Assembly (NCBI RefSeq): GCF_003258295.1
Contig: NZ_QKYN01000111.1
Location: 1-64,000, forward strand
Length of the DNA: 64,000 nucleotides
Origin: Streptacidiphilus pinicola
GTDB lineage: Bacteria > Actinomycetota > Actinomycetes > Streptomycetales > Streptomycetaceae
Direction of reading: 5' to 3'
Within the stretch, counting starts at the first letter, position 1, and each line of letters starts with the position of its first letter. The position numbers and the translations under genes were made by a program. The notes under the pieces are model-generated. The model saw only the letters and a program-made list of their open reading frames with translations, had not been told where the DNA came from and made no database searches. Positions 47,656-56,422 of this stretch are shown here, piece by piece.

Positions 47656-49305
47656 ATGAACGGCGACGCGGCCAGGAACGCCGACGCGGCGTCGAACGGC
47701 GTGGCGGACCCGGCGGACCGGCGGGACGGGCCGGACACCGCGGGTGCCTGGAGCGGCGGTTGGCGGCCGGGGGAGGCCGAGACGGCGACGGCGCTGCTCA
47801 ACTGCCTGGTACGGGAGCTGACGGAGCCGCGCGCCGACGGCGCCTCCGGCCACCGCCTCACCGGCACCGGCCGGACGCTGACCGTCGGCGCGGGCCGCTG
47901 GCCGCAGCCGCCGCTGGCCGTGGACGGCGTGGCCGTCCGCGGGTTCGAGGCGCTGGTGGCCCTGGCGGAGGAGGAGGCGCGGGCCCGGACCGGGGTGGAC
48001 AACCCGACACTGGGTGCGGAGATCCGCGACAGCCGCGACGTCGTGGCCGCGGTGCTCGGCGCGCGGCAGGCCGCCGCCGCGCGGGACGAGAAGCCCGTGG
48101 ACGACCTGTACCTGCGCTCCGAGCAGGCGCTGGTGGCCGGCCACCGCTACCACCCCGCGCCCAAGACCCGCGGCGGCGGAGCGCCGGAGAGCTGGCTGCC
48201 GTACGCCGCGGAGGCGGGCGCCCGCTACCCGCTGACCCTGCTCGGCGTGCGCGAGGACCTGCTGGGCGGGGAGGGGACGACCGGCGCGATCGACGCGCTG
48301 TGGGGTGACGCGGCGCCGTCGGGGTACCGCGTGCTCCCGGCGCACCCGTGGCAGTTGGCGCTACTGCGCGACCATCCGACCCTGGCCCCCGACGCGCTGG
48401 GCGCGCTCGGCGACGGCCGCCTCCGCGTCCTCGGCCGGACCGAGGAGCTCGCCTATGCGACGTCCTCGCTGCGCACCGTCTACCTGCCGGACGCGGACCT
48501 CTCGCTCAAGTTCAGCCTGGAGGTGCGGGTCACCAACGACGTCCGCCGGCTCTGGCTGCGCGACCTGCGCTGGCTGGCGCCGGTCGACGAGCTGCTGGCG
48601 TCCCTGCCGATCGCGGCCCAGCTGCTCGCCGACCAGGGTTACCGCACGCTCGCCGGGCAGGGCGAGCACGGCTGGGAGGCCTACGCGGTGCTGCAGCGCG
48701 AGGGCTTCGCGCACCGGGTGCGGCCGGGCCTGACGCCGCTGCTCGCGGCGGGCGTCAGCGAGGGCTTCGCGGGCAACCCGCTGGACGGCCTGACGGCCGA
48801 TCAGGCCCTGGCCTGGTGGTGCCGCTATGTCGAACTCCTCGCCCCGCCCGCGCTGGACGCGCTGCGGGACCACGGAGTGGTGCTGGAGTGCCATCTGCAG
48901 AACGTGCTCGTCGCCGTGGACGCGCAGGGCCGGCCGGGCCAGGTCCTCTTCCGCGACCACGAGGGGGTCAAGCTCACCACGGACCGCCACGCCGCGCTGC
49001 TCGCCCGCTTCGGCCCCGAGGTGCCCACCCCGGGCGTCAGCCCGGCCAAGGGCCGTGACCGCCTGCTCTACTGCCTGGTCGTCAACAACCTCTCCGAGGT
49101 CGCGGGCGCCATCACCGCCCGCCACCCGGCGCTCGCCGAGGACCTCTGGCCCGCCGCCCGCCGGCTTCTCGCCCGCCACGCCGACCTCCTCGACGTGCCC
49201 CACATCCCCGGCAAGACCAACCTCCTGCTGCGCTGGCTCGACGCCGACGGCGGCGACTCGACCTACACCCCGCTGCCCAATCCCCTGAGCACCGCCCGCA
49301 GCTGA
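47656..49305 (+). CDS. NRPS-independent siderophore synthetase, IucA/IucC family (second locus, rightward)
   Basis: Synthetase of 549 aa. Motifs are SEQALVAGHRYHPAPKTRGGG, LPAHPWQLALL, SSLRTVYLPDADLSLKFSLEVRVTNDVRRLWLRDL, VLECHLQNVLVAVDAQGRPGQVLFRDHEGVKL, and KTNLLLRWLDA near the end. ATG 47656 has GGAGG five bases upstream; the frame is open further upstream without support. It is clearly different from the other two NIS enzymes here. No diamine hydroxylase or acyltransferase is adjacent, so its amine and acid partners are unknown; citrate is a common substrate of such enzymes. Its 3' end overlaps the HAD gene by 43 bp. Confidence 0.9.
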   Translation: MNGDAARNADAASNGVADPADRRDGPDTAGAWSGGWRPGEAETATALLNCLVRELTEPRADGASGHRLTGTGRTLTVGAGRWPQPPLAVDGVAVRGFEALVALAEEEARARTGVDNPTLGAEIRDSRDVVAAVLGARQAAAARDEKPVDDLYLRSEQALVAGHRYHPAPKTRGGGAPESWLPYAAEAGARYPLTLLGVREDLLGGEGTTGAIDALWGDAAPSGYRVLPAHPWQLALLRDHPTLAPDALGALGDGRLRVLGRTEELAYATSSLRTVYLPDADLSLKFSLEVRVTNDVRRLWLRDLRWLAPVDELLASLPIAAQLLADQGYRTLAGQGEHGWEAYAVLQREGFAHRVRPGLTPLLAAGVSEGFAGNPLDGLTADQALAWWCRYVELLAPPALDALRDHGVVLECHLQNVLVAVDAQGRPGQVLFRDHEGVKLTTDRHAALLARFGPEVPTPGVSPAKGRDRLLYCLVVNNLSEVAGAITARHPALAEDLWPAARRLLARHADLLDVPHIPGKTNLLLRWLDADGGDSTYTPLPNPLSTARS

Positions 49306-49898
49306 TCGGCGTCGGTGAAGTGCACGGCGGGCATGCCGAGTCCGCGCGCGGCCTCGACGTGGGCGAGGGTGTCGTCGACGAAGAGGCAGCGCCGGGCGTG
49401 CACGCCGGCCAGCTCGGCGGCGAAGCCCAATACGCGCGGGTCGGGCTTGCACCACCCGATCCGCGCGGTGTTGACCACCGCGTCGAACGCGTCGTCCAGG
49501 CCCAGTGCCGCCAGGTCGCGTTCCAGCCGGGTGGTGGCGTTGGAGACCAGCACGACGGGCACCTTCCGCCGTGCGGCGGCCAGCAGGCCGAGCACCTCGG
49601 CGTCCACCCGGCCGACGGGCCGCGACCACGCCTCGACCAGCTCCCGCGCACGGTCGGGGCTCCCGCAGACCTCGGCCAGGTCCTCCGCCACCAGCGCGCG
49701 GAACCGCTCGTCGCTGACCGCGCCCGTGACCGCCGGCTCCAGCCGCTCCGGCCGGAACGCGGCGCGGGCCAGCGTCCCCTCCGGCAGCCCCCAGGCGCGG
49801 TCGAGGGCCTCCATCGGCTGGGCGTCCCAGTGGCGGACGACGCCGTCCAGGTCGCACAGGACGGCGTCGAACGTCCGGGTGGAGCTGCTGCCGTTCAT
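49263..49898 (-). CDS. HAD-superfamily hydrolase
   Basis: Phosphatase-like protein of 211 aa. The nucleophile motif is LCDLDGVVRHW (Asp-x-Asp), then the Thr/Ser motif VVLVSNATTRLERDL, Lys in IGWCKPDPRVLG, and the acidic pair CLFVDDTLAHVEAAR. The substrate is unknown; small HAD proteins act on sugar phosphates or phosphoglycolate. It starts with ATG at 49898 and faces the siderophore synthetase tail-to-tail with 43 bp overlap. Confidence 0.88.
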   Translation of the reverse strand: MNGSSSTRTFDAVLCDLDGVVRHWDAQPMEALDRAWGLPEGTLARAAFRPERLEPAVTGAVSDERFRALVAEDLAEVCGSPDRARELVEAWSRPVGRVDAEVLGLLAAARRKVPVVLVSNATTRLERDLAALGLDDAFDAVVNTARIGWCKPDPRVLGFAAELAGVHARRCLFVDDTLAHVEAARGLGMPAVHFTDADQLRAVLRGLGSGV

Positions 49899-49937
49899 GC
49901 GGTGGATCGTGTCAGAACGGTCGCGGAGACGGGCGGG

Positions 49938-49959
49938 CAGGTAGGGGTTTGCCTACCTG
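49938..49959. promoter_or_regulatory. 8-bp dyad in the HAD/kinase divergent gap
   Basis: CAGGTAGG (49938-49945) and CCTACCTG (49952-49959) form a perfect inverted repeat with a 6-bp spacer, between the leftward HAD gene and the rightward histidine kinase gene. It could be an operator for either. It differs in spacing from the iron box. Confidence 0.45.
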
Positions 49960-50049
49960 AGCTGTAGGTTCCGGTCCATCGCGCCCGGTGGGGCGCCCGC
50001 AGCAGCATGGTGTGTGTGGTCGCAGCGGGCGGTCCGGAGAGGGAGAGGG

Positions 50050-51681
50050 GTGGGGGACGTGCCGCCGGTGTTGGTGGACAGGGAGCCCTGGGTGTTGGTC
50101 CTGGTCGTGGCGTTGACCGCGGTCTGCGGTGGGGCGGCGATCAGGGCGGCGGGCCTGCGGGAGCGCTCCGGTGGCTCGGTGCGGGCGGAGCGGTTCCGGC
50201 GGCTGGTCGGGCGGTTCGGGTGGCCGGGCGCGGCACTGCTGGCGGGGGTGGCCGCCTACGCGGCCGTGCAGGTGCTGCTGGTGGACGTGCACAACCCGGG
50301 CCGGAGCGGCTGGGCGGTCACCATGACCGGGATGGCCCCGGACGGGCTGTCCGCCTCGATGCTGCTGCTGATCGGGCTGCTGCTCACCGCGCTGCCGCCG
50401 CTCGCGCCGGGGCGCCGGCGCCGGCTCCTGCCGACCCTCGGGGTGGTGGGAGGCGGACTGCTGATCGGCCTCAACCCGTTCTCGACCCCGCACGGGCGGC
50501 CGCCGTTGGACTACGTGCTGGGCGGCACGGTCGGGCTGGCGCTGGTGTTCCTGGTCTGGTCGGGGCTGCTGCGGCTGGCCGGTTCGGGGGACCCGCGGGC
50601 CGAGCGCTGGTGGCTGCTTCTGCCGGGCGTCGTCGCGGCGACCGGTGATCTGCTGGGCCTCGACCTGTGGGTGCCCGCCCAGCCGGGGACGGGCATTCCG
50701 CTCGCCGTGGCGGCCTTCGGGGTGGGCCTCGCGGTGGTGGTGGGCGTCGCGGGCGCGGCCGTGCGGTGGCCGAGGGCGGCGGCGGATCTCGTGGCCCTTG
50801 GCCTGGTGGGGATCGGAGTGTACGGCACGGCTCAGGGGGCCTTCGGACGGGCACAGGTCGTGGTCGGCACCTTCGGGGCCCCGAACGGTCCGGCGCCGGT
50901 CGTCCCGGACGGCTTCGGGCACAACGCGGCCGTGCTGGGCGGGATCCAGGGTGCGCTGCTGCTGGCCCTCGGCCTGTGGCTGCTGCCGCGCACGGTGCTG
51001 CCGGACGCCCGGCGGCTGCTGGGACGGGCGCCGGACCCCGCGCTGACCGCACGGGTCCAGGTGCTGACCGAGACCCGGGCCGAGGCGGTCAGCTCGGCCG
51101 CCGCCGAGCTGCGGCGGATCGAGCGGGACCTCCACGACGGCGCGCAGGGGCGGCTGGTGGCCATCGGGATGAACCTGCGGGCAGCGGAGGACGTGATCGC
51201 GAGCAGCCCGCAGGAGGCCACCGCGCTCATCGTGGAGGCCCGGCACGCCTCCGCCGCCGCACTGGAGGAGCTGCGCAGCCTGGTCCGCGGGATCTACCCG
51301 CCGGTGCTGGCCGACCGGGGCCTGGGCGAGGCGATCCGGGCCCTGGCCCTGGACCAGCCGCTGCCCTGCGAGACCGAGATCGACCTGCCCGGCGGGCGGC
51401 TGGAGCCGCCGGTGGAGTCCGCGTGCTACTTCGCGGTCGCCGAGGTCGTCACCAACGCCGTCCGCCACGCCGACGCCCGCAGCCTGCGGATCCAGGCCGT
51501 CCGCAGGGAGAGGCTGCTGCGGATCGAGGTCACCGACGACGGGGTGGGCGGCGCCGATCCGGCCGCCGGCAGCGGACTGGCGGGCGTGGAGCGCCGGTTG
51601 GCGGCCTTCGACGGCATCCTGGCCGTCAGCAGCCCGCCCGGGGGACCGACGATCGTGGTCATGGAGGTGCCATGTCCGTAG
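50050..51681 (+). CDS. Sensor histidine kinase, NarL type, with large membrane domain
   Basis: Kinase of 543 aa. The N-terminal ~330 residues hold about 8-10 hydrophobic segments (VLVLVVALTAVCGG, WPGAALLAGVAAYAAVQVLL, ASMLLLIGLLLTALPPLA, ... ALLLALGLWLLP), unusually many for this family. The HisKA_3 phosphoacceptor is IERDLHDGAQGRLVAIGMNLRAAEDVI, followed by an HATPase with VVTNAVRHADARS and GSGLAGVERRLAAFDG. GTG 50050 was chosen; 50014 is an upstream alternative. It overlaps the response regulator gene by 10 bp. The signal is unknown. Confidence 0.87.
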   Translation: MGDVPPVLVDREPWVLVLVVALTAVCGGAAIRAAGLRERSGGSVRAERFRRLVGRFGWPGAALLAGVAAYAAVQVLLVDVHNPGRSGWAVTMTGMAPDGLSASMLLLIGLLLTALPPLAPGRRRRLLPTLGVVGGGLLIGLNPFSTPHGRPPLDYVLGGTVGLALVFLVWSGLLRLAGSGDPRAERWWLLLPGVVAATGDLLGLDLWVPAQPGTGIPLAVAAFGVGLAVVVGVAGAAVRWPRAAADLVALGLVGIGVYGTAQGAFGRAQVVVGTFGAPNGPAPVVPDGFGHNAAVLGGIQGALLLALGLWLLPRTVLPDARRLLGRAPDPALTARVQVLTETRAEAVSSAAAELRRIERDLHDGAQGRLVAIGMNLRAAEDVIASSPQEATALIVEARHASAAALEELRSLVRGIYPPVLADRGLGEAIRALALDQPLPCETEIDLPGGRLEPPVESACYFAVAEVVTNAVRHADARSLRIQAVRRERLLRIEVTDDGVGGADPAAGSGLAGVERRLAAFDGILAVSSPPGGPTIVVMEVPCP

Positions 51682-52343
51682 GGCCCGTCCGACTGGTCGT
51701 CGCGGAGGACCTCTACCTGCTGCGCGAGGGACTGGTCCGGCTGCTGAAGGCGCGCGGGTTCGAGATCGCCGCGGCCGTCGACAGCGCGCCCGACCTGCTC
51801 GCGGCTCTGCTGGAGCACCGGCCCGATCTGGCGATCGTGGACATCCGGCTGCCGCCCACCCACACCGACGACGGGCTGCGGGCGGCCCTCGCCGCCCGCG
51901 AGCAGCTGCCCGGACTGCCGATCCTGCTGCTGTCGCAGTACGTCGAGCCCGTCTACGCCCAGGAGTTGCTCGCGGACCAGGCAGGCGGGGTCGGCTACCT
52001 GCTCAAGGACCGGGTGTTCAGCGACGACCAGTTCGTGGACGTGATCCGCACCGTCGCCGCGGGCGGGACGGTCATGGACCCGCAGGTGGTCACCAAGCTG
52101 CTGGTGCGGCGCAGGGGCAGCGAGCCGCTCGCCCGGCTGACCGAACGGGAGCGCCAAGTGCTGGAGTTGATGGCCGAGGGCCGCTCGAACAGCGCCATCG
52201 CGAGCCGGCTCTTCGTCAGCGAGAAGGCCGTCTCCAAGCACAGCACCAGCATCTTTGCCAAGCTGGAGCTGGCGCCCTCGGACGACGACAACCGCCGCGT
52301 CCTCGCGGTCCTCGCTTATCTGATGGCGACACCGAGGACCTAG
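51672..52343 (+). CDS. Response regulator, NarL/LuxR family
   Basis: Response regulator of 223 aa paired with the kinase upstream. The receiver has VVAEDLYLLREG and phospho-Asp in LAIVDIRLPPTHTDDG; the HTH is LTERERQVLELMAEGRSNSAIASRLFVSEKAVSKHSTSIFAKLEL, as in the LuxR/NarL group. ATG 51672 is inside the kinase 3' end (overlap of 10 bp), so the two are co-translated. Target genes cannot be told from sequence; the dyad at 49938-49959 is one possible site. Confidence 0.9.
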   Translation: MSVGPVRLVVAEDLYLLREGLVRLLKARGFEIAAAVDSAPDLLAALLEHRPDLAIVDIRLPPTHTDDGLRAALAAREQLPGLPILLLSQYVEPVYAQELLADQAGGVGYLLKDRVFSDDQFVDVIRTVAAGGTVMDPQVVTKLLVRRRGSEPLARLTERERQVLELMAEGRSNSAIASRLFVSEKAVSKHSTSIFAKLELAPSDDDNRRVLAVLAYLMATPRT

Positions 52344-52345
52344 CG

Positions 52346-52397
52346 GAACGCGGGATGGGCGGCAAGGCATCAAGGCCTTGCCGCCCCTCCCGCGTTC
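52346..52397. terminator. Long bidirectional terminator hairpin
   Basis: Nested arms from 52346 (GAACGCGGGA, then GGGCGGCAAGGC) pair with GCCTTGCCGCCC and TCCCGCGTTC ending at 52397, over a short loop and one bulge. It fills the 57-bp gap between convergent response regulator and parC stops. Confidence 0.88.
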
Positions 52398-52400
52398 GCG

Positions 52401-54866
52401 TCAGGCCACCCCGGCGACCGCCGCGATGTCCTTGGCCAGCGGGACGCCCGAGCCGTCCCGGCGCGGGTCGCGGGCCGGGAGCTCGGCGGGGGAGCCGTTG
52501 GCGGTGGCGGCGCGGGCGGGCGCGGCGCCGACCCAGGCGAAGACGAGCTTGTCCTCGCCCTTCAGGAACCGCTGGCAGCGGACGCCGCCGGTGGCACGGC
52601 CCTTGCGCGGGTACTGCTCGAACGGCGTGACCTTGGCCGTCCCCTGACCCAGCCCGTCGAGCGCGTCGGACGCGCCCGCGACCGTCACCACGAGGGCGTC
52701 CTGCGCGGGGTCGACCGCGGAGAAGGAGAGGGCCCGCACGCCGTCGGCGAGCTTGATGCCCGCCATGCCGGCGGCCGGGCGGCCCTGCGGGCGGACCTGG
52801 CCGGCCGGGTAGCGCAGCAGTTGGGCGTCGGAGGTGACGAAGACCAGGTCCTCCTCGCCGGTGCGCAGCTCGACCGCGCCGACGATCTTGTCGCCGTCCT
52901 TGAGGGCGATGATCTCGAACTCGTCCTTGTTGTCCGGCCAGTCCGGCACGACCCGCTTGACCACGCCCTGCTCGGTGCCGAGCGCGAGGCCGGGGGAGGA
53001 CTCGTCGAGCGTCGTCAGCGCGATCACGGACTCGCCCGCGTCGAGCTTGAGGAACTCCGCGACCTTCGCGCCGCCCGACAGCGCCGGGGTCTGCGCGCTC
53101 GGTGGCAGCTGCGGCAGGTCGATCACCGGCAGCCGCAGCACGCGCCCGGCGTCGGTGACGACCCCGATGTGGCCGCGGGCCGTGGCCGGGACGGCGGAGA
53201 CGATGACGTCGTGCCGGGCCCGCCGTTGGTCCGCGCCGTCCGCGGTGTCGGCCGTGGGGGCCTCGCCGTCGGCGGTGCGGGCCAGCAGGCCGGTGGAGGA
53301 CAGCAGCACCCGGCACGGGTCGTCCGCGACCTCCAGCGGGACGGCGGCCGTGGCCACCGCGCCCGCCTCCAGCAGCACGGTGCGCCGCTCGGTGCCGAAC
53401 TTCTTGGCCACCGCCCCGAGTTCGTCGGAGACGACCTTGCGCAGCACGGTGTCCGACTCGAGGATCTCGGTCAGCTGCGCGATCTCGGTGAGGAGCTTCT
53501 CCTGCTCGGCCTCCAGCTCGATCCGGTCGAAGCGGGTCAGGCGGCGCAGCGGGGTGTCGAGGATGTACGCGGTCTGCGTCTCCGACAGGCTGAAGCGCTC
53601 GATCAGGCGCTCCTTGGCCTGCGCCGAGTTGTCGCTCGATCGGATGATGGCGATGACCTCGTCGATGTCGACGAGCGCGACGAGCAGACCCTCGACCAGG
53701 TGCAGCCGGTCCTGGCGCTTGCGGCGGCGGAAGTCGCTGCGCCGGCGGACCACCTCGAAGCGGTGGTCGACGTAGACCTCGAGCAGCTCCTTCAGCCCCA
53801 GCGTCAGCGGCTGGCCGTCGACCAGGGCGACGTTGTTGATGCCGAAGGTCTCCTCCATCGGCGTCAGCTTGTAGAGCTGCTCCAGCAGCGCCTCGGGCAC
53901 GAAGCCGTTCTTGACCTCGATGACCAGGCGCAGGCCGTGCGCACGGTCCGTCAGGTCCTTGACGTCGGCGATGCCCTGGATCTTCTTGGCGCCGACCAGA
54001 TCCTTGATCTTGGAGATGACCTTCTCCGGGCCGACCGTGAACGGCAGCTCGGTGACGACCAGGCCCTTGCGGCGCGGGGTGACGTCCTCGACGGAGACCT
54101 TGGCGCGGATCTTGAAGGTGCCGCGGCCGCTCTCGTAGGCGTCGCGGATGCCGTCCAGGCCGACCACCAGGCCGCCGGTGGGCAGGTCGGGGCCGGGGAT
54201 GTGACGCATCAGCGCGTCGAGGTCCGCGTTCGGGTGGCGGATCAGGTGGCGCGCGGCGGCGACGACCTCGGCGAGGTTGTGCGGCGGCATGTTGGTGGCC
54301 ATGCCGACGGCGATCCCGGAGACGCCGTTGACCAGCAGGTTCGGGAAGGCGGAGGGGAGGACCTCCGGCTCCCGCTCGCTGCCGTCGTAGTTGGGCCGGA
54401 ACTCGACGGTGTCCTCGTCGATGGTCTCGACCATGGCCATGGCGGCCTCGGTGAGCCGGGCCTCGGTGTAACGCATGGCGGCCGGCGGGTCGTCGTTGCC
54501 GAGCGAACCGAAGTTGCCGTGGCCGTCGATGAGCGGCAGCCGCATCGAGAACGGCTGGGCCATGCGCACGAGCGTGTCGTAGATGGCGGTGTCGCCGTGC
54601 GGGTGCAGGCGTCCCATCACCTCGCCGACGACGCGGGCGCTCTTGACGTGGGCGCGTTCGGGGCGCAGCCCCATCTCGTTGGCCTGGTAGAGAACACGCC
54701 GGTGGACGGGCTTGAGGCCGTCCCTGGCGTCGGGGAGCGCCCGGGAGTAGATCACCGAGTAGGCGTACTCCAGGTAGGAGCTCTGCATCTCGTCCACCAC
54801 GTCGATGTCGAGGATGCGCTCCTCGAAATCCTCTGGCGGAGGGGTCTGCGAACTGCGGCGGGCCAT
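52401..54866 (-). CDS. parC: DNA topoisomerase IV subunit A (ParC/GyrA family)
   Basis: DNA-cleaving subunit of topoisomerase IV, 821 aa. The N-terminal half has the family sequences [46 protein letters not shown], the GyrA box-like region and the catalytic Tyr in [11 protein letters not shown]. The C-terminal half contains the beta-propeller repeats ([50 protein letters not shown]). ATG 54866 begins [35 protein letters not shown]. It is unlinked to parE by ~16 kb but belongs to the same enzyme. Confidence 0.93.
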   Translation of the reverse strand: MARRSSQTPPPEDFEERILDIDVVDEMQSSYLEYAYSVIYSRALPDARDGLKPVHRRVLYQANEMGLRPERAHVKSARVVGEVMGRLHPHGDTAIYDTLVRMAQPFSMRLPLIDGHGNFGSLGNDDPPAAMRYTEARLTEAAMAMVETIDEDTVEFRPNYDGSEREPEVLPSAFPNLLVNGVSGIAVGMATNMPPHNLAEVVAAARHLIRHPNADLDALMRHIPGPDLPTGGLVVGLDGIRDAYESGRGTFKIRAKVSVEDVTPRRKGLVVTELPFTVGPEKVISKIKDLVGAKKIQGIADVKDLTDRAHGLRLVIEVKNGFVPEALLEQLYKLTPMEETFGINNVALVDGQPLTLGLKELLEVYVDHRFEVVRRRSDFRRRKRQDRLHLVEGLLVALVDIDEVIAIIRSSDNSAQAKERLIERFSLSETQTAYILDTPLRRLTRFDRIELEAEQEKLLTEIAQLTEILESDTVLRKVVSDELGAVAKKFGTERRTVLLEAGAVATAAVPLEVADDPCRVLLSSTGLLARTADGEAPTADTADGADQRRARHDVIVSAVPATARGHIGVVTDAGRVLRLPVIDLPQLPPSAQTPALSGGAKVAEFLKLDAGESVIALTTLDESSPGLALGTEQGVVKRVVPDWPDNKDEFEIIALKDGDKIVGAVELRTGEEDLVFVTSDAQLLRYPAGQVRPQGRPAAGMAGIKLADGVRALSFSAVDPAQDALVVTVAGASDALDGLGQGTAKVTPFEQYPRKGRATGGVRCQRFLKGEDKLVFAWVGAAPARAATANGSPAELPARDPRRDGSGVPLAKDIAAVAGVA

Positions 54867-55078
54867 CGCGGCGGCGCTCCCTAGGACGGCATGCGCGCCT
54901 CCGGTGGGACCGGTCGGTGGGCATGGGGTGGGCACGGTCGGGGACCATTCTGGACCAGCGGGGTGACAAACCCGGCCACCGCTCCCCCTGCCGGTGCAGC
55001 ACAATGGGGCTTTCCGGGGTCTCACCGACCCCGGACCACGGATTCCGATGATGCGGCAGACCGGAAGGAACGACGCGG

Positions 55079-56422
55079 ATGGCCCAAGGATTCACCATCA
55101 GCGAGCACACTCTGGCCAACGGGCTCAGGGTCGTGCTCTCCGAGGACCACCTCACCCCGGTCGCCGCGGTCTGCCTCTGGTACGACGTCGGCTCCCGGCA
55201 CGAGGTGGCCGGCCGCACCGGTCTGGCGCACCTCTTCGAGCACCTGATGTTCCAGGGCTCCGCGCAGGTTCCCGGCAACGGTCACTTCGAGCTGGTGCAG
55301 GGCGCGGGTGGTTCGCTCAACGGCACCACCAGCTTCGAGCGCACCAACTACTTCGAGACCATGCCCGCGCACCAGCTGGAGCTGGCGCTGTGGCTGGAGG
55401 CCGACCGGATGGGCAGCCTGTTGGCCGCCCTCGACCAGGAGAGCCTCGACAACCAGCGCGCGGTCGTGAAGAACGAGCGCCGCCAGCGCTACGACAACGT
55501 GCCCTACGGCACCGCCTTCGAGCGGCTGACGGCGATGGCCTTCCCGGACGGCCACCCCTACCACCACACGCCCATCGGCTCGATGGAGGACCTGGACGCC
55601 GCCACCCTCGGCGACGCCCAGGACTTCTTCCGGACCTACTACGCGCCCAACAACGCGGTGCTGGCCGTGGTCGGCGACATCGACCCGGAGCAGACGCTGG
55701 CCTGGGTGCAGAAGTACTTCGGCTCCATCCCCGCGCACGACGGCAAGCGCGCGCCGCGCGACGGCGCCACTGTCGTCCGCTCCGACGACGCGTCGCTGCG
55801 CGAACACGTCGTCGCCGAGGTGCCCTCGCGCGCGGTGATGCAGGCGTACCTGTTGCCGCTCGACGGCACCCGGGAGGCCGACGCCGCCGACCTGGCGCTG
55901 ACCATCCTCGGCTCCGGCGAGTCCTCCCGCCTGTACAACCGCCTGGTGCGGCACGACCGGCTGGCCGTCACCGCCGGCTTCGGCCTGCTGCGGCTCGCGG
56001 GCGCGCCCTCGCTCGGCTGGCTCGACGCGAAGACCTCCGGTGAGGCGACGGTCGAGGCCGTCGAGGCCGCCATCGACGAGGAGCTGGCCCGCTTCGCGGC
56101 CGAGGGCCCCACGGCCGAGGAACTGGAGCGTGCGCAGGCGCAGATCGAGCGCGAGTGGCTCGACCGGCTCGACACCGTCAGCGGCCGCGCGGACGAACTG
56201 TGTCGCTACGCCGTCCTGTTCGGTGACCCGAAGCTCGCCGACACCGCGCTGTCGCGGGTGTTGGAGGTGACGGCCGCGGAGATCCAGGCCATCGCGAAGC
56301 AGTTCCTGTCGCCGGACAACCGCGCGGTGCTGACCTACGAGCCGTCCGCCCCTGCCCAGGACTCAGAAGGCCAGACCGACTCAGCAGGCCAGACCGATGA
56401 GGACGAGGAGGTGCAGGCATGA
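55079..56422 (+). CDS. M16-family zinc metallopeptidase (active subunit)
   Basis: Insulinase-type peptidase of 447 aa. The zinc-binding HxxEH is HLFEH (about residues 55-59) inside TGLAHLFEHLMFQGS, with the distal Glu in VVKNERRQRYDN. It is about half the length of eukaryotic insulysin and fits the bacterial two-subunit processing-peptidase-like arrangement with the next gene. ATG 55079 follows GGAAGG. The last ~20 residues are acidic (DSEGQTDSAGQTDEDEE). Its stop overlaps the partner gene's start. Confidence 0.9.
   Translation: MAQGFTISEHTLANGLRVVLSEDHLTPVAAVCLWYDVGSRHEVAGRTGLAHLFEHLMFQGSAQVPGNGHFELVQGAGGSLNGTTSFERTNYFETMPAHQLELALWLEADRMGSLLAALDQESLDNQRAVVKNERRQRYDNVPYGTAFERLTAMAFPDGHPYHHTPIGSMEDLDAATLGDAQDFFRTYYAPNNAVLAVVGDIDPEQTLAWVQKYFGSIPAHDGKRAPRDGATVVRSDDASLREHVVAEVPSRAVMQAYLLPLDGTREADAADLALTILGSGESSRLYNRLVRHDRLAVTAGFGLLRLAGAPSLGWLDAKTSGEATVEAVEAAIDEELARFAAEGPTAEELERAQAQIEREWLDRLDTVSGRADELCRYAVLFGDPKLADTALSRVLEVTAAEIQAIAKQFLSPDNRAVLTYEPSAPAQDSEGQTDSAGQTDEDEEVQA

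Noticed and set aside
49938-49959. Possible iron box
   Set aside because: The arms CAGGTAGG/CCTACCTG and 6-bp spacer do not align with TTAGGTTAG(C/G)CTAACCTAA; only a general GG/CC symmetry is shared.
52216-55278. 1,020-codon minus-strand frame overlapping parC
   Set aside because: Arg/Pro/Gly-rich out-of-frame copy of parC sequence; parC itself has all family motifs.
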